From the NCBI RefSeq assembly GCF_001544835.2, contig NZ_FCNX02000014.1, forward strand, positions 1 to 64,000: a stretch of 64,000 nucleotides of DNA. Direction: 5' to 3'. A model generated the notes under the pieces. The model searched no databases and had not been told where the DNA came from. It saw only the letters and a program-made list of their open reading frames with translations. The DNA is from Caballeronia fortuita. GTDB taxonomy: Bacteria; Pseudomonadota; Gammaproteobacteria; Burkholderiales; Burkholderiaceae. The translations under genes and the position numbers were made by a program. This document shows positions 42,270-52,187 of this stretch, piece after piece; the stretch's first letter is position 1; each line of letters begins with the position of its first letter.

Positions 42270-43909
42270 TCATACCATCGCGGCGTATAAACCCAATCGC
42301 CCATCACCCGCGTCGTCGACGATCCGACGATCACCATCGTCCGCATATCGACGAGCTCGCTTTTCACTTCACCGAGCGTCACGATGCGCAACGCTTCCGC
42401 CGGCCGCCCGATATCTCGTCCGAGCACGACAGGCGTCTTCGAATCGCGATAACGCCTGACGATGTCGATCGCACGATCGAACTGCCACGGACGCGCCTTC
42501 GACAGCGGGTTATAGAACGCCATCGCGAGATCCGCCTCGCCTGCGTGCGCAATGCGCTTCTCGATCACGCTCCACGGCTTCAGGTTATCCGACAGCGACA
42601 ACACGCAAAAGTCATGACCCAGCGGCGCGCCCGCGCGCGCAGCCGTCGCGAGCGATGCCGACACGCCCGGCACGATCGCGAGCTTCACCGCGTCCCACTC
42701 GGGATGCGCGGCGCGTTCATCGTCGAGTGCTTCGAGCACGGCGGCGGCCATCGCGAACACGCCCGGATCGCCAGACGACACCACGACCACGCGACGTCCT
42801 TCGCTCGCGAGTTCGAACGCGTGACGCGCGCGTTGCAGTTCCTCGCGGTTATCGGTCATGTGCACGCGTTGATCGTCGCGGAACGGACCGGCCATGCGCA
42901 CATAGGTTTCGTAACCGAGCACGTCTTGCGCAACGACGAGCGCGCTGCGTGCGGCAGGCGTCATCAGTTCGGCGCTTCCCGGACCGAGTCCGATCACGGT
43001 CAGCGTGCCGCGCGCACGGCCGATCGATTGCGCATCGATCGGCGCATCGCTCACATGCAGCGCGATAGCGCGCGCATCGTCGATATCGAACGGAGCGGTA
43101 TCGCAGAAACGCAGCGGGACGTTCAACGCGCGCGCCGCATCGTCGAGGGAGCGCGACGCCATGTAATGCGCTGGCGCCGTCAATGCCGCGAGCGCAAGCG
43201 GCGCGAGATTGCGTTCGCGCAACGCGCTACGCACGCGCTCCGCTACATCCTTATCGTTATCGATCCACGCAACGACGCAACGTGGATGTATCACGAGGCT
43301 ATGTTCATCGTGCAACGCGTGCGGCGTGATGCGCACGGCGCGGGGTGCATCGTCGGCGCGGGGCAAGTCGGCGTCATCGAGCCAGGGCGCGCGGCCTTCG
43401 ATGCGCGTCGCTTTGCCCGCCAGCAAGTCGGACACGAAGCGCTTGCCTTGTTCGATATCGGCAAGCACATAGCCTTCGGGCGGAGCAAGCAGACATTGGC
43501 CGAAGCGCAATTCGCCGCTCGTCGTGATCGCGGGCGTCACTTGCAAGGCAGCGCCGATCTCACGCGCAAGCACATTCACGCCGCTCATCCCGCCGACGAG
43601 CGGCACGACCGCGCTGCCATCCTGCGCGACGGCGAGCACCGGCGGCTCATTGCCCTTGTCGGCGAGACACGGCGCAATCGCGCGAATCACGATGCCCGCC
43701 GAACACAGCGCGACGATCGGCACGCCCGACGCGTACAACGCGCGCACGTGCGCGCCGAAATCCTCATACGCAATGTCGGCGTCCGCGCGGCCCGTAAGTG
43801 CATGCACGCGCGATTCGGGGAAGCGCGCCTGAATGCGCCGCGCGGTATCGAGCGCGGCCGCGCCGAGCACGACGATCGCCATCGGCATCGAAGCGGTTAT
43901 GCGCGCCAT
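42266..43909 (-). CDS. cobJ: CbiG-like/precorrin-3B C17-methyltransferase fusion
   Basis: A 547-residue fusion. Residues about 10-275 resemble CbiG: an N-terminal half with [18 protein letters not shown] and [20 protein letters not shown], and a CbiG-C/CobE-like half ending near 275. Residues about 300-547 are a tetrapyrrole methylase ([19 protein letters not shown] and [20 protein letters not shown]) that methylates C17 and contracts the ring. CobJ acts on precorrin-3B, the product of CobG encoded in the same operon. Its start overlaps the cobI stop by 13 bp. Confidence 0.92.
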   Translation of the reverse strand: MARITASMPMAIVVLGAAALDTARRIQARFPESRVHALTGRADADIAYEDFGAHVRALYASGVPIVALCSAGIVIRAIAPCLADKGNEPPVLAVAQDGSAVVPLVGGMSGVNVLAREIGAALQVTPAITTSGELRFGQCLLAPPEGYVLADIEQGKRFVSDLLAGKATRIEGRAPWLDDADLPRADDAPRAVRITPHALHDEHSLVIHPRCVVAWIDNDKDVAERVRSALRERNLAPLALAALTAPAHYMASRSLDDAARALNVPLRFCDTAPFDIDDARAIALHVSDAPIDAQSIGRARGTLTVIGLGPGSAELMTPAARSALVVAQDVLGYETYVRMAGPFRDDQRVHMTDNREELQRARHAFELASEGRRVVVVSSGDPGVFAMAAAVLEALDDERAAHPEWDAVKLAIVPGVSASLATAARAGAPLGHDFCVLSLSDNLKPWSVIEKRIAHAGEADLAMAFYNPLSKARPWQFDRAIDIVRRYRDSKTPVVLGRDIGRPAEALRIVTLGEVKSELVDMRTMVIVGSSTTRVMGDWVYTPRWYD

Positions 43910-44625
43910 TTCTTCCCCGGCACGACGAGCAGCGAGAAATACGGCGATGCCATCGGATCGACGTCATCGAGCGGCACGATACGCTGATTGGCCATCGTCG
44001 CGCGCTCGACATACAGCGCACGATCATCGAGTCCGAGTTCGACCAGCACGCGCCGCACCTTCTCGAAATTGCGCCCGAGCTTCATGATGACCGCCGCATC
44101 CGCCGCTTCGAGACGGCGCTTCAGGTCGTCTTCCGGCAGCACGCCCGACAGCACCGACAGACTCTGATTGCGATACACGAGCGGAACGCCCAGCACTGCA
44201 ACGCCACCGAGCATCGAGCAGACGCCGGGCACGACATGCGCGTCGAATTGCGCGGCGAGCCGGTCGTGCAGATACATGTACGAGCCGTAGAAGAACGGAT
44301 CGCCCTCGCAGATCACCGCGACATCGCGGCCCGCTTCGAGATGGCCCGAGATCGTGAGCGCGGCCTCATCGTAGAAGGCGCTGATGATCGTCTCGTAGCA
44401 GAGCGGCGGTTCGAGCGCTTCGGTCGTCACGGGATAGACGAGCGGCAGGCGCGTCTGGGTGTCGTCGAGATGCGATTCGATGATGCCGAACGCGTTGCCC
44501 TTCTTGCCCTTCGCGACGAAATACGCGACCACCGGCGCGGCCTTCAGAAGCCGCAGCGCCTTCACGGTGATCAGTTCGGGATCGCCCGGACCGACGCCCA
44601 ATCCATAGAGGCTTCCGCGATTCAT
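43897..44625 (-). CDS. cobI: Precorrin-2 C20-methyltransferase
   Basis: A 242-residue SAM-dependent tetrapyrrole methylase that converts precorrin-2 to precorrin-3A. The family motifs [19 protein letters not shown] (about 7-25) and [20 protein letters not shown] are present, the latter characteristic of CobI/CbiL. The ATG overlaps the cobH stop by 4 bp, and the stop is overlapped by cobJ, so cobG-cobH-cobI-cobJ form one transcript behind the riboswitch at 46598-46768. Confidence 0.95.
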   Translation of the reverse strand: MNRGSLYGLGVGPGDPELITVKALRLLKAAPVVAYFVAKGKKGNAFGIIESHLDDTQTRLPLVYPVTTEALEPPLCYETIISAFYDEAALTISGHLEAGRDVAVICEGDPFFYGSYMYLHDRLAAQFDAHVVPGVCSMLGGVAVLGVPLVYRNQSLSVLSGVLPEDDLKRRLEAADAAVIMKLGRNFEKVRRVLVELGLDDRALYVERATMANQRIVPLDDVDPMASPYFSLLVVPGKKWRA

Positions 44626-45248
44626 TCGGCCTCCGAAGCAAGTGCGTTCACGGCGGCCGCGGCCATCGCGCTGCCGCCGCGCCGCCCGAGCAGCGCGACG
44701 TAGGGCACGCCGCGGCTATGGGCGGCGAGCATGGCTTTCGATTCCGCCGCGCCGATGAAACCGACCGGAAAGCCGAGAATGAGCGCGGGCTTCGGCGCAC
44801 CGGCATCGAGCATGTCGAGAAGATGAAAGAGCGCCGTCGGCGCGTTGCCGATCGCGACGATCGCGCCGTCGAGATGCGGCCGCCACAGTTCGAGCGCGGC
44901 GGCCGAGCGCGTGTTGCCCATCACGCGGGCGCGTTCGGGAACCGAGGGATCGCTCAGTGTGCAAAGCACGCGGTTACCGGCGGGCAAGCGCGCGCGCGTG
45001 ATGCCTTCGGCGACCATGCGGGCATCGCAAAGTATCGGCGCGCCTTGGGCGAGTGCGCGTCTGCCCGCGATGCCCGCGCCCGACGAGAAACGCACATCGC
45101 TCACGATATCGACCATGCCGCACGCATGGATCAGGCGCACCGCGAGCTTCTCCAGATCGGCGGGAATGGCGGCGAGGTCGGCTTCTGCGCGGATCGTCGC
45201 AAAGGACTGGCGATAAATCTCCGCGCCGTCGCGGATGTAGTCAAGCAT
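44622..45248 (-). CDS. cobH: Precorrin-8X methylmutase
   Basis: A 208-residue enzyme that moves a methyl group from C11 to C12 to give hydrogenobyrinic acid. The catalytic histidine is His41 in [30 protein letters not shown] and [18 protein letters not shown] are typical of CobH/CbiC. It overlaps cobG by 8 bp upstream and cobI by 4 bp downstream. Confidence 0.95.
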   Translation of the reverse strand: MLDYIRDGAEIYRQSFATIRAEADLAAIPADLEKLAVRLIHACGMVDIVSDVRFSSGAGIAGRRALAQGAPILCDARMVAEGITRARLPAGNRVLCTLSDPSVPERARVMGNTRSAAALELWRPHLDGAIVAIGNAPTALFHLLDMLDAGAPKPALILGFPVGFIGAAESKAMLAAHSRGVPYVALLGRRGGSAMAAAAVNALASEAE

Positions 45249-46545
45249 CGGTATGGCTCCGGGCGAGCCGTTCGGCCGCCTCTTCGATGGTCAGATTGCG
45301 CGCGACGGATCGTGCGTCGCGATGTAAGTCGTAGCGTCCCGGCGCGGCTGCGTAGAGCGTCGCCGGAACCGGATGCGCCGCCGCGCACGAACGCTCGCAG
45401 CCGCTCAGATGCACCTGCGCGTCGTCATGCGCGGGCAGCAACGCGGCGAGGCGATGCGCGTCGGCTTTGGTATCGGCGCGGCTCTTCGCGCAGCCCTCGG
45501 AACCCGCGCACGCGATGAGTCGCGCAAGCGGATCGCGCGCGTCGGTGGCGAGGCCGAGCGCACGCAGGCGTTGCAGCACTTCATGCGCTTCGTGCGCCGC
45601 GATGCCGGATATCAGCACGCTTTGCCACGGCGTCATCGTCAGATGCGCTTGCCCGTGGGTATTGGCGAACTCGGCGAGATCGGCGAGGGCGTCGAGCGTC
45701 GTAGCGTCGAGACGGCCGAGCGGCGTTTGCGCGCCCGCGTACCACGTCGCGCGATGCGGCTCCTCGTGCGCGCCGAGCCGCAGCGATGCATCGGCGGGGA
45801 CGCGATGCCATGCGTCGATATCCGCATCGAAATGCAATGCCTCGATGAAACGCGTGTTGCCGACACGCGCCAGCAGATCGCGCATGCGATGTTCCTCTTG
45901 CCTGGCAAGCGCGAGAAATCGGTGCAGCACGTTCACGACGAACGTCGTCAGATCGTTTCGCGCGATCGCGCCGAGCGCTTGCTGCCGCAACGTGCCCGCG
46001 AAGCCGAACGCGAAACGCGCGCCGTCGTCGATAGCGGAGAACCACAGATCGTGCGGATGATCGAGCATCGCGAGGCGCTCGCCGGCATCGAGCTGCAAGG
46101 CGAATTTCGGCGACAGCGCGTGCAGCGGCGCATCGGCCTGCATTGCATCGACGATCTGCGCGGCGAGCGCGCGCGTGGCGTCGCTCGCGAGCGGACTCAG
46201 CATCATGTTGCGGATGTCGTCGCCGCCTGCTGTGGACGGGCCGAGGCCCGCGTCGAGTGCGATATCGATGAGCGCGGCGTGGGCATCGTCGCGAATGCCG
46301 CGCAGTTGCAGATTCGCGCGATTGGTCACTTCGACCACGCCCGAGCCGCACTCGCGCGCCGCGCGGGCGACCGAACGCGCCGCGCGCGCGCTCAGCACGC
46401 CGCCCGCGAGGCGCAGGCGGGCAAGGCCGCCGTCGCGCGCGGGCACGATGCGCATGAGGCCGGGACACGCGGATGCGCGCGGCGCGGCGTCGGGCGATGA
46501 GCGGTCGGAAGAATTCAAAAGCGTGGCCCGTTGGGCTTCGCGCAT
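45241..46545 (-). CDS. cobG: CobG, precorrin-3B synthase
   Basis: A 434-residue member of the sulfite/nitrite reductase family that uses O2 to hydroxylate precorrin-3A; it marks the oxygen-dependent pathway. The 4Fe-4S/siroheme ligands are Cys346, Cys352 (CAGSEGC) and Cys383, Cys387 (CERSC). Two ferredoxin-reductase-like half domains are visible (VEVTNRANLQLRGI and AHLTMTPWQSVLISGI). An upstream frame to 46674 would overlap the riboswitch, so the ATG at 46545 (MREAQRATLLN) is preferred although its ribosome binding site is weak. First gene of the cobGHIJ operon. Confidence 0.92.
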   Translation of the reverse strand: MREAQRATLLNSSDRSSPDAAPRASACPGLMRIVPARDGGLARLRLAGGVLSARAARSVARAARECGSGVVEVTNRANLQLRGIRDDAHAALIDIALDAGLGPSTAGGDDIRNMMLSPLASDATRALAAQIVDAMQADAPLHALSPKFALQLDAGERLAMLDHPHDLWFSAIDDGARFAFGFAGTLRQQALGAIARNDLTTFVVNVLHRFLALARQEEHRMRDLLARVGNTRFIEALHFDADIDAWHRVPADASLRLGAHEEPHRATWYAGAQTPLGRLDATTLDALADLAEFANTHGQAHLTMTPWQSVLISGIAAHEAHEVLQRLRALGLATDARDPLARLIACAGSEGCAKSRADTKADAHRLAALLPAHDDAQVHLSGCERSCAAAHPVPATLYAAAPGRYDLHRDARSVARNLTIEEAAERLARSHTDA

Positions 46546-46597
46546 GATGAGCGAACCGGTACACCCCGCCCGGTCGGCGTCGCGCGAATGCGTTGAA

Positions 46598-46768
46598 TCG
46601 GCAGGTCTCTTGGCTGGCAGGTCAACATGCGCGCCGGCCTTCCCGGTAAAAACCAGTGGCAGTGGAGCGCGCACTCGCTGCGTACAATTGCGGGGGCAGC
46701 CACAGTTTCGCTGTGTTCCCTTTTAAGCCCTGGGCTGTCAACCCCGGGCGCCGACGGACCTGTATTAT
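46598..46768 (-). promoter_or_regulatory. Cobalamin riboswitch upstream of cobGHIJ
   Basis: On the minus strand the sequence reads, from about 46768: CAGGTC, then AAAAGGGAACACAG, GCTGCCCCCGCAATTGTA, GGGAAGGCCGGCG and finally AGACCTGCC near 46600. CAGGTC pairs with GACCTG to close P1. A CATAAT (46769-46764) directly before the element may be the -10 box. The element lies 50 bp ahead of the chosen cobG start, consistent with repression by B12. The divergent cobL gene shares the region but is not downstream of it. Confidence 0.9.
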
Positions 46769-46844
46769 GCCCGCTTTTATCGACCCTCCGAGCGCTTCCG
46801 GCAAGCATCCGGGCGCGCAATCGGAGTCACAAAGGAGGCCGCGC

Positions 46845-48056
46845 ATGTCGAACTGGCTGACCGTGGTGGGGATCGGCGAGGACGGCTGGCACGGGCTGTC
46901 GCGCGTCGCGCGCCGTGCGCTGCTCGACGCCCAGTCGATCCACGGCGGCGAGCGTCATCTCGCGCTGCTGCCCGCACGCATCGCCGGGCGTCGGGTGCCG
47001 TGGCCAAAACCCTTTTCGCTCGATGCCGTGCTCGCCGGGCGAGGCGACGGCAAGACGCGCATCTGCGTGCTCGCGAGCGGCGATCCGATGTGCTTCGGCG
47101 TCGGCGCGACGCTCGCGCGCGAAGTCGCCGACGGCGAAATGCGCGTCATTCCCGCACCGTCGTCGCTGTCGCTCGCGGCGGCGCGTTTGCGCTGGGCGCT
47201 GCAGGACGCGGTGTGCGTATCGCTCGTCGGCCGTCCGGTGGCATCGCTGCTTGCGAGCCTGCATCGCGGCGTGCGCCTGCTCGTGCTTTCCGCCGATGGC
47301 GCGACGCCCGCCGCCGTCGCCGCGCTCCTGACCGCGCACGGTTTCGGCGCGAGCCGCATGACGGTGTTCGAGCATCTCGGCGGCATCCACGAGCGCCGCA
47401 TCGACGAGCGCGCCGACGACTGGCGCGAAGCCGTCGTCGCACCGCTCAATCTCGTCGCGATCGAATGCCGCACGCACGCGGGACACGCCGGCCCGCCGCT
47501 CACGCCGGGTCTCCCCGACGACGCCTACCGGCACGACGGCCAGTTGACCAAGCGCGACGTGCGCGCCGTGACGCTCGCGCGACTCGCGCCGCAGCCCGCC
47601 GAACTGCTGTGGGATGTCGGCGCGGGCTGCGGCTCGATCGGCATCGAATGGATGCGCGCGCACGGCGCGTGTCGCGCGATCGCGATCGAGGCGAACGAGA
47701 GCCGGCAGCGTCTTATCGAACACAACCGCGACGCGCTCGGCGTGCCCGCGCTGCAGCTCGTCAAGGGCGAAGCGCCCGCCGCGCTCGACGGCCTGCCCGC
47801 GCCCGATGCCGTGTTCATCGGCGGAGGATTGACGGCGCCCGGCGTGCTCGATGCGTGCTGGGCGCGGCTGCGTCAAGGCGGGCGGCTCGTCGCCAATGCG
47901 GTGACCTTGCAGAGCGAAGCGGCGCTCGTCGAATGGCGCGCGCGGAACGGCGGCGCGCTGACGCGCATCGGCATCGCGCAGGCCGAGCCGCTCGGCAGCT
48001 TCGATACGTGGCGTCAGGCGCTGCCGATCACGCTCCTGCACGCGAGCAAACCGTGA
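46845..48056 (+). CDS. cobL: CobL (CbiE/CbiT fusion), precorrin-6Y C5,15-methyltransferase (decarboxylating)
   Basis: A 403-residue bifunctional enzyme. The N-terminal CbiE-type tetrapyrrole methylase (about 1-200, [12 protein letters not shown] and [16 protein letters not shown]) methylates C5; the C-terminal CbiT-type Rossmann methyltransferase (about 225-400, [20 protein letters not shown]) methylates C15 and decarboxylates C12. A near-ideal AAAGGAGGCCGCGC site fixes the start at 46845. It opens the plus-strand operon cobL-cbiD-cobK-cobM-DUF4186, divergent from cobGHIJ. Confidence 0.95.
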   Translation: MSNWLTVVGIGEDGWHGLSRVARRALLDAQSIHGGERHLALLPARIAGRRVPWPKPFSLDAVLAGRGDGKTRICVLASGDPMCFGVGATLAREVADGEMRVIPAPSSLSLAAARLRWALQDAVCVSLVGRPVASLLASLHRGVRLLVLSADGATPAAVAALLTAHGFGASRMTVFEHLGGIHERRIDERADDWREAVVAPLNLVAIECRTHAGHAGPPLTPGLPDDAYRHDGQLTKRDVRAVTLARLAPQPAELLWDVGAGCGSIGIEWMRAHGACRAIAIEANESRQRLIEHNRDALGVPALQLVKGEAPAALDGLPAPDAVFIGGGLTAPGVLDACWARLRQGGRLVANAVTLQSEAALVEWRARNGGALTRIGIAQAEPLGSFDTWRQALPITLLHASKP

Positions 48057-48062
48057 TGCGCC

Positions 48063-49160
48063 ATGCGTGAAGAAACGCCGGAAAAGGCCGCGCCGCTGCG
48101 CAGCGGCTACACGACGGGAAGCTGCGCGACCGCGACGAGTCTCGCGGCCGCGCGTCTTCTGCTATTCGGCGAGGCGAGCGAGCGCGCGGAGATCGAATTG
48201 CCAAAAGGACGGCGCGTGACGATGACGCTGTCGTTCTGCCGCAGATTGCCCGATGAAAGCGCCGCGGCCGAAGCGGGCGTCATCAAGGATGCGGGCGACG
48301 ATCCCGACGTCACGCATGGCGCGCTCGTGTTCGCGCGCGTGCGTCTGTCGGATGAGCCGGGCGTGCGCTTTCATGCGGGGGCGGGCGTCGGCACGGTGAC
48401 GCGCGCGGGGCTGGCGCTTGCCATCGGCGAACCGGCGATCAATCCGGTGCCGCGCAAGATGATGGCCGAACATCTCGATGCGCTCGCTCGAAGCGCCGGT
48501 TATCGCGGCGGCTTCGACGTGACGATCGGCGTCGAGAACGGCGAGGCGCTCGCGCTCAAGACGATGAATCCGCGGCTCGGGATCGTCGGCGGTTTGTCGA
48601 TACTGGGCACGACCGGCATCGTCCGGCCGTTTTCGTGCTCGGCGTATATCGCGTCGATTCATCAGGGCATCGATGTCGCGCGGGCGAACGGGTATCGGCA
48701 TATCGCGGCGTGCACCGGCAATCAGAGCGAGGACGCGATGCGCGCGCGCTACGGTCTGCCCGACATCGCGTTGATCGAAATGGGCGATTTCGCGGGCGCC
48801 GTGTTGAAGCACCTGCGCCGCGCGAGCGTCGACAAGCTGAGCCTGTGCGGCGGCTTCGGCAAGCTCTCGAAGCTCGCGGCGGGGCACATGGATCTGCATA
48901 GCCGAAGTTCGAGCATCGACTTGCCGCTCATCGCCGTGTGGGCCGCCGATGCAGGCGCGAGCGCCGGCTTGCTCGCGTCGATCCGCGCGGCGAACACGAG
49001 CCAGGAAGCGCTCAGGCTCGCACACGCCGAAGGCATCGCGCTCGGCGATATCGTGTGCCGGCGCGCGCGCGACGTCGCGCTCGATGTGCTGCCGCCGGGC
49101 ATCGAAGTCGAGACGTTCGCGATCGATCGCGCGGGCAATATCGTCGGGAGCGCGGCATGA
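48063..49160 (+). CDS. cbiD: CbiD, precorrin-5B C1-methyltransferase
   Basis: A 365-residue CbiD-family enzyme with the hallmark [20 protein letters not shown] near the N-terminus (about 12-31), [20 protein letters not shown] and [19 protein letters not shown]. CbiD carries out C1 methylation in the anaerobic route; here it sits with oxygen-dependent cobG and cobN and no cobF is present in the window, so it probably acts on a metal-free substrate. It starts 6 bp after cobL, and cobK overlaps its stop. Confidence 0.93.
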   Translation: MREETPEKAAPLRSGYTTGSCATATSLAAARLLLFGEASERAEIELPKGRRVTMTLSFCRRLPDESAAAEAGVIKDAGDDPDVTHGALVFARVRLSDEPGVRFHAGAGVGTVTRAGLALAIGEPAINPVPRKMMAEHLDALARSAGYRGGFDVTIGVENGEALALKTMNPRLGIVGGLSILGTTGIVRPFSCSAYIASIHQGIDVARANGYRHIAACTGNQSEDAMRARYGLPDIALIEMGDFAGAVLKHLRRASVDKLSLCGGFGKLSKLAAGHMDLHSRSSSIDLPLIAVWAADAGASAGLLASIRAANTSQEALRLAHAEGIALGDIVCRRARDVALDVLPPGIEVETFAIDRAGNIVGSAA

Positions 49161-49888
49161 CGCGCGTGCTGCTGCTCGGGGGCACCGGCGACGCGCTCGC
49201 CATCGCGCGCATATTGCCCGCTGGACACGTCTACAGTCTCGCGGGCCTCGGGCGTGTGCCGGACGAGCTTTCGTGCGCGGTGCGCGCCGGTGGTTTCGGC
49301 GGCATCGGCGGGCTCGCGCGCTATCTGCATGACGAGAAGATTGCGCTCGTCGTCGATGCGACGCATCCGTATGCCGCGCAAATGAGCCGTCACGCGCGCG
49401 AGGCGTGCGCGCTCGCCGACGTGCCGCTCTGGGCCGTGCGCCGTCCCGCGTGGCAGCCGCAGGCGGGCGACGACTGGCGCGAGGCGTCGGACTGGGGCGA
49501 GATCGTCGAGCGGGTCGCGCCGTTCCGTCGGCCGCTCTTCACGCTCGGGCGCGAGGCGCTGCATCATCTGCATGAAATTCCCGCGTCGCAACACTGGACG
49601 ATCCGCTGCCTCGACGCGCACCCGGGCAACGAACGCGCGAGCATCGTCGATGCGCGCGGTCCGTTCGACCTCGACGGCGAGCGCGCGTTGTTCGATGCGG
49701 CGGGCATCGATGTCGTCGTCAGCAAGAACAGCGGCGGGCGCGCGACCGAAGCGAAACTCGCCGTCGCGCGCGAACGCGGCCTGGCCGTCGTGATGCTCGC
49801 GCGGCCCGCGCTGCCCGCCGCCGACCGAATTTTCGACGACGCCGCCAGCGCCCGCGATGCGCTCCAACACTGGCTCACCCAACAATGA
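49157..49888 (+). CDS. cobK: Precorrin-6A reductase
   Basis: A 243-residue NADPH-dependent enzyme that reduces precorrin-6A to precorrin-6B. The N-terminal [18 protein letters not shown] binds [26 protein letters not shown] and [20 protein letters not shown] are diagnostic of CobK/CbiJ. The ATG overlaps the cbiD stop and its own stop overlaps the cobM start (ATGA on both sides). Confidence 0.93.
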   Translation: MTRVLLLGGTGDALAIARILPAGHVYSLAGLGRVPDELSCAVRAGGFGGIGGLARYLHDEKIALVVDATHPYAAQMSRHAREACALADVPLWAVRRPAWQPQAGDDWREASDWGEIVERVAPFRRPLFTLGREALHHLHEIPASQHWTIRCLDAHPGNERASIVDARGPFDLDGERALFDAAGIDVVVSKNSGGRATEAKLAVARERGLAVVMLARPALPAADRIFDDAASARDALQHWLTQQ

Positions 49889-50613
49889 CCGTCTATTTCA
49901 TCGGCGCCGGACCGGGCGATCCCGAACTCATCACCGTAAAGGGACAGCGGCTGATCCGCACGTGTCCCGTGATTCTCTACGCGGGCTCGCTCGTGCCGAA
50001 GGAAGTGCTCGACGGGCATCGCGCGCGCGCGTGCATCGACACGGCCGAACTCGATCTCGACGCGATCGTCGCGCTTTTACGGCAAGCGCACGCGAACGGG
50101 CACGATGTGGCGCGCGTGCACTCGGGCGATCCGTCGCTCTATGGCGCGATCGGCGAGCAGATGCGCAGGCTCGACGCGCTCGCGATTCCCTACGAAGTGG
50201 TGCCTGGCGTGACGGCGACGGCGGCGTCGGCGGCGGCGTTGAAACGCGAGCTGACGCTGCCGGGCATCTCGCAGACGGTCATTCTCACGCGTTACGCCAC
50301 GAAAACGTCGATGCCCGAAGGCGAAAGCCTCGGCGATCTCGCGCGCCATCGCGCGACGCTCGCCATTCATCTGGGCGTGCGGCATATCGAACGCATCGTC
50401 GCGGAACTGGTACCGCATTACGGCGCGGATTGCCCCGTGGCCGTCGTGTTCCGCGCGAGCTGGCCAGACGAGACGCGCGTCGAAGGCACGCTCGCGGAGA
50501 TCGCGGAGAAAGTGCGCGCGGCGGGCATGGAGCGCACGGCGATGATCGTCGTCGGGCGCGTGCTGGCCGCCGACGGCTTCGCGGATTCCACGCTCTACGC
50601 CAAGGACCGATGA
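49885..50613 (+). CDS. cobM: Precorrin-4 C11-methyltransferase
   Basis: A 242-residue SAM-dependent methylase converting precorrin-4 to precorrin-5. The motifs [19 protein letters not shown] (about 4-22), ARVHSGDPSLYGAIGEQM and VPGVTATAASAAALKREL are typical of CobM/CbiF. It overlaps cobK by 4 bp. Only 4 bp separate it from the DUF4186 gene. Confidence 0.95.
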   Translation: MTVYFIGAGPGDPELITVKGQRLIRTCPVILYAGSLVPKEVLDGHRARACIDTAELDLDAIVALLRQAHANGHDVARVHSGDPSLYGAIGEQMRRLDALAIPYEVVPGVTATAASAAALKRELTLPGISQTVILTRYATKTSMPEGESLGDLARHRATLAIHLGVRHIERIVAELVPHYGADCPVAVVFRASWPDETRVEGTLAEIAEKVRAAGMERTAMIVVGRVLAADGFADSTLYAKDR

Positions 50614-50617
50614 CGCG

Positions 50618-51022
50618 ATGCGCGACCTCGACGCCGTGTTCGATGCGCTCGCGAAATCCGCATTCCGGCGGCGCTTCGCGCTCGGCGTGCGGGAGGGGAA
50701 GTATCTGCGGGAGAAGGGCGTCGATACCGTCGTCGCGCAGGCGCACGAACTGATCGGCAAACGGCTCGCGCCGCAAGCGCCGTTGAACGACGGCAAACAG
50801 ACGCCGTTTCGCGGGCATCCGGTGTTCATCGCGCAGCACGCGACGGCGACGTGCTGCCGCTCTTGTCTCGCGAAGTGGCACGGCATCGCATCGGGCAAGG
50901 TGCTCGACGATGCCGAACGCAGACACGTCGTCGATGCGATCGAGCGCTGGCTGCGCGCGCAGCCGCTGCCGGCGGCGTCGCAGCCCGCGATGGATGATCG
51001 GCAGCGCGAACTGCCGTTTTGA
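50618..51022 (+). CDS. DUF4186 family protein
   Basis: A 134-residue protein matching DUF4186: FRRRFALGVREGKYLREKG, RGHPVFIAQHATATCC and CLAKWHGIASGKVL. The conserved Cys-Cys-x-x-Cys (CCRSC) with a neighbouring His may bind a metal. Function unknown. It is the last gene of the cobL operon, 4 bp after cobM, which suggests but does not prove a link to cobalt or B12 metabolism. Confidence 0.88.
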   Translation: MRDLDAVFDALAKSAFRRRFALGVREGKYLREKGVDTVVAQAHELIGKRLAPQAPLNDGKQTPFRGHPVFIAQHATATCCRSCLAKWHGIASGKVLDDAERRHVVDAIERWLRAQPLPAASQPAMDDRQRELPF

Positions 51023-51140
51023 GACGCGTCGGCGCGATATTACGGCGTTACGCAGTTGTGGTAACTTGGGTCCGCGAGCGCTGGCCGGCGTCTGTCGGCC
51101 GACGATGTCAAACGTCGGAATCGATGCAGAGGAACCGTTG

Positions 51141-52187
51141 ATGAATCTCGTCACCCAGCTTCGGCGCGGCCATCTCCTGAAGCACACCGACTTGTCGGGG
51201 ATCGGGCTGGAACTCGGTCCGTACGATCAGCCGACCGTCTTCAAATCCGAAGCTCAGGTGCGCTATCTCGACTGGAAAAATCGCGAGCAGCTGGTCAGCG
51301 AGTGCAGCCATCCCGATCTCATCGACCAGATTCCGGAAATCGACTACGTCGTCAGTTCGAACCGTTACGGCGACTACATCAGCGACAAGTTCGACTACAT
51401 CATCGCCAATCATGTGATGGAGCACGCGCCGAACATGATCCAGTGGCTTTCGGACCTCTGCGCGATGATGAACGACGGCGGCATTCTCTTTCTCGCGTTG
51501 CCCGACAAGAAATTCAGCTTCGACAAATACCGGCAGGACACGGCGTTGAGCCATTTCGTCGCGGAATATCTGGCCGGTGTCGAGGAGATTCCGCGCGAGC
51601 ATCAGATCGAATGCGAAATCTATTACGACGAAGCGTTCGTCAATCGTCCGATGGACGTGCGTGACAAGCTGAATGTCGAGCGCATCAGGCGCAAGCTCGA
51701 GGCGCCGCCGCACGTTGGCATCCATAGCCATGTGTTCGATAGCGACACGATCGAGAACAAGGTGCTGAAGCCGATTCTGCTAATGGGCTTCCTCAAGTTC
51801 AATCTCGTCGATTTCGTGCCTGCGCGGGGCGAAACGGGCGGCGAGATGATCATCGTCCTGCGCAAGGAGACGCCGAACGTCGAGCTCACTACGGAGGCGT
51901 TTTATACGGCGAACGGCGGCATCGAGAAGCGGCTCGCGCAGACCGAGAGCCGTCTCGAGGAGGCCGAAAGCGCGCTCGCCGATGCGCGCCGCAGTCTCGC
52001 GGAGGCCGAAAGCCGGCTCGGCGAAACCATCGACAGACTGCGGGTTTCGCAGGCCGAACTACAGGCGAGCAACGCGGCGATCGTGGAGTTCGTCTCGTCC
52101 ACGTCCTGGCGCATCACCGCGCCGCTGCGACGCGTCGTGACCGCGCTGCGCGGCAACGGCGAACGCGGCCGCGCGCATCCCGGCTAG
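51141..52187 (+). CDS. SAM-dependent methyltransferase with coiled-coil tail
   Basis: A 348-residue protein. The first 250 residues look like a class I methyltransferase of the kind seen in surface-polysaccharide clusters: [12 protein letters not shown] (about 22-33) at the SAM loop and [20 protein letters not shown] (about 83-102). Residues about 265-320 form a heptad-like Glu/Ala/Leu/Arg coiled coil, and the protein ends with [15 protein letters not shown], a tail motif I associate with glycan-assembly proteins. GCAGAGGAACCGTTG is the ribosome binding site. It stands alone, overlapping the convergent TerC gene by 4 bp. Confidence 0.75.
   Translation: MNLVTQLRRGHLLKHTDLSGIGLELGPYDQPTVFKSEAQVRYLDWKNREQLVSECSHPDLIDQIPEIDYVVSSNRYGDYISDKFDYIIANHVMEHAPNMIQWLSDLCAMMNDGGILFLALPDKKFSFDKYRQDTALSHFVAEYLAGVEEIPREHQIECEIYYDEAFVNRPMDVRDKLNVERIRRKLEAPPHVGIHSHVFDSDTIENKVLKPILLMGFLKFNLVDFVPARGETGGEMIIVLRKETPNVELTTEAFYTANGGIEKRLAQTESRLEEAESALADARRSLAEAESRLGETIDRLRVSQAELQASNAAIVEFVSSTSWRITAPLRRVVTALRGNGERGRAHPG

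Noticed and set aside
46736-46741. Minus-strand TTGACA as a -35 box
   Set aside because: It lies inside the riboswitch region, downstream of the P1 5' strand, and has no -10 box at the right distance.
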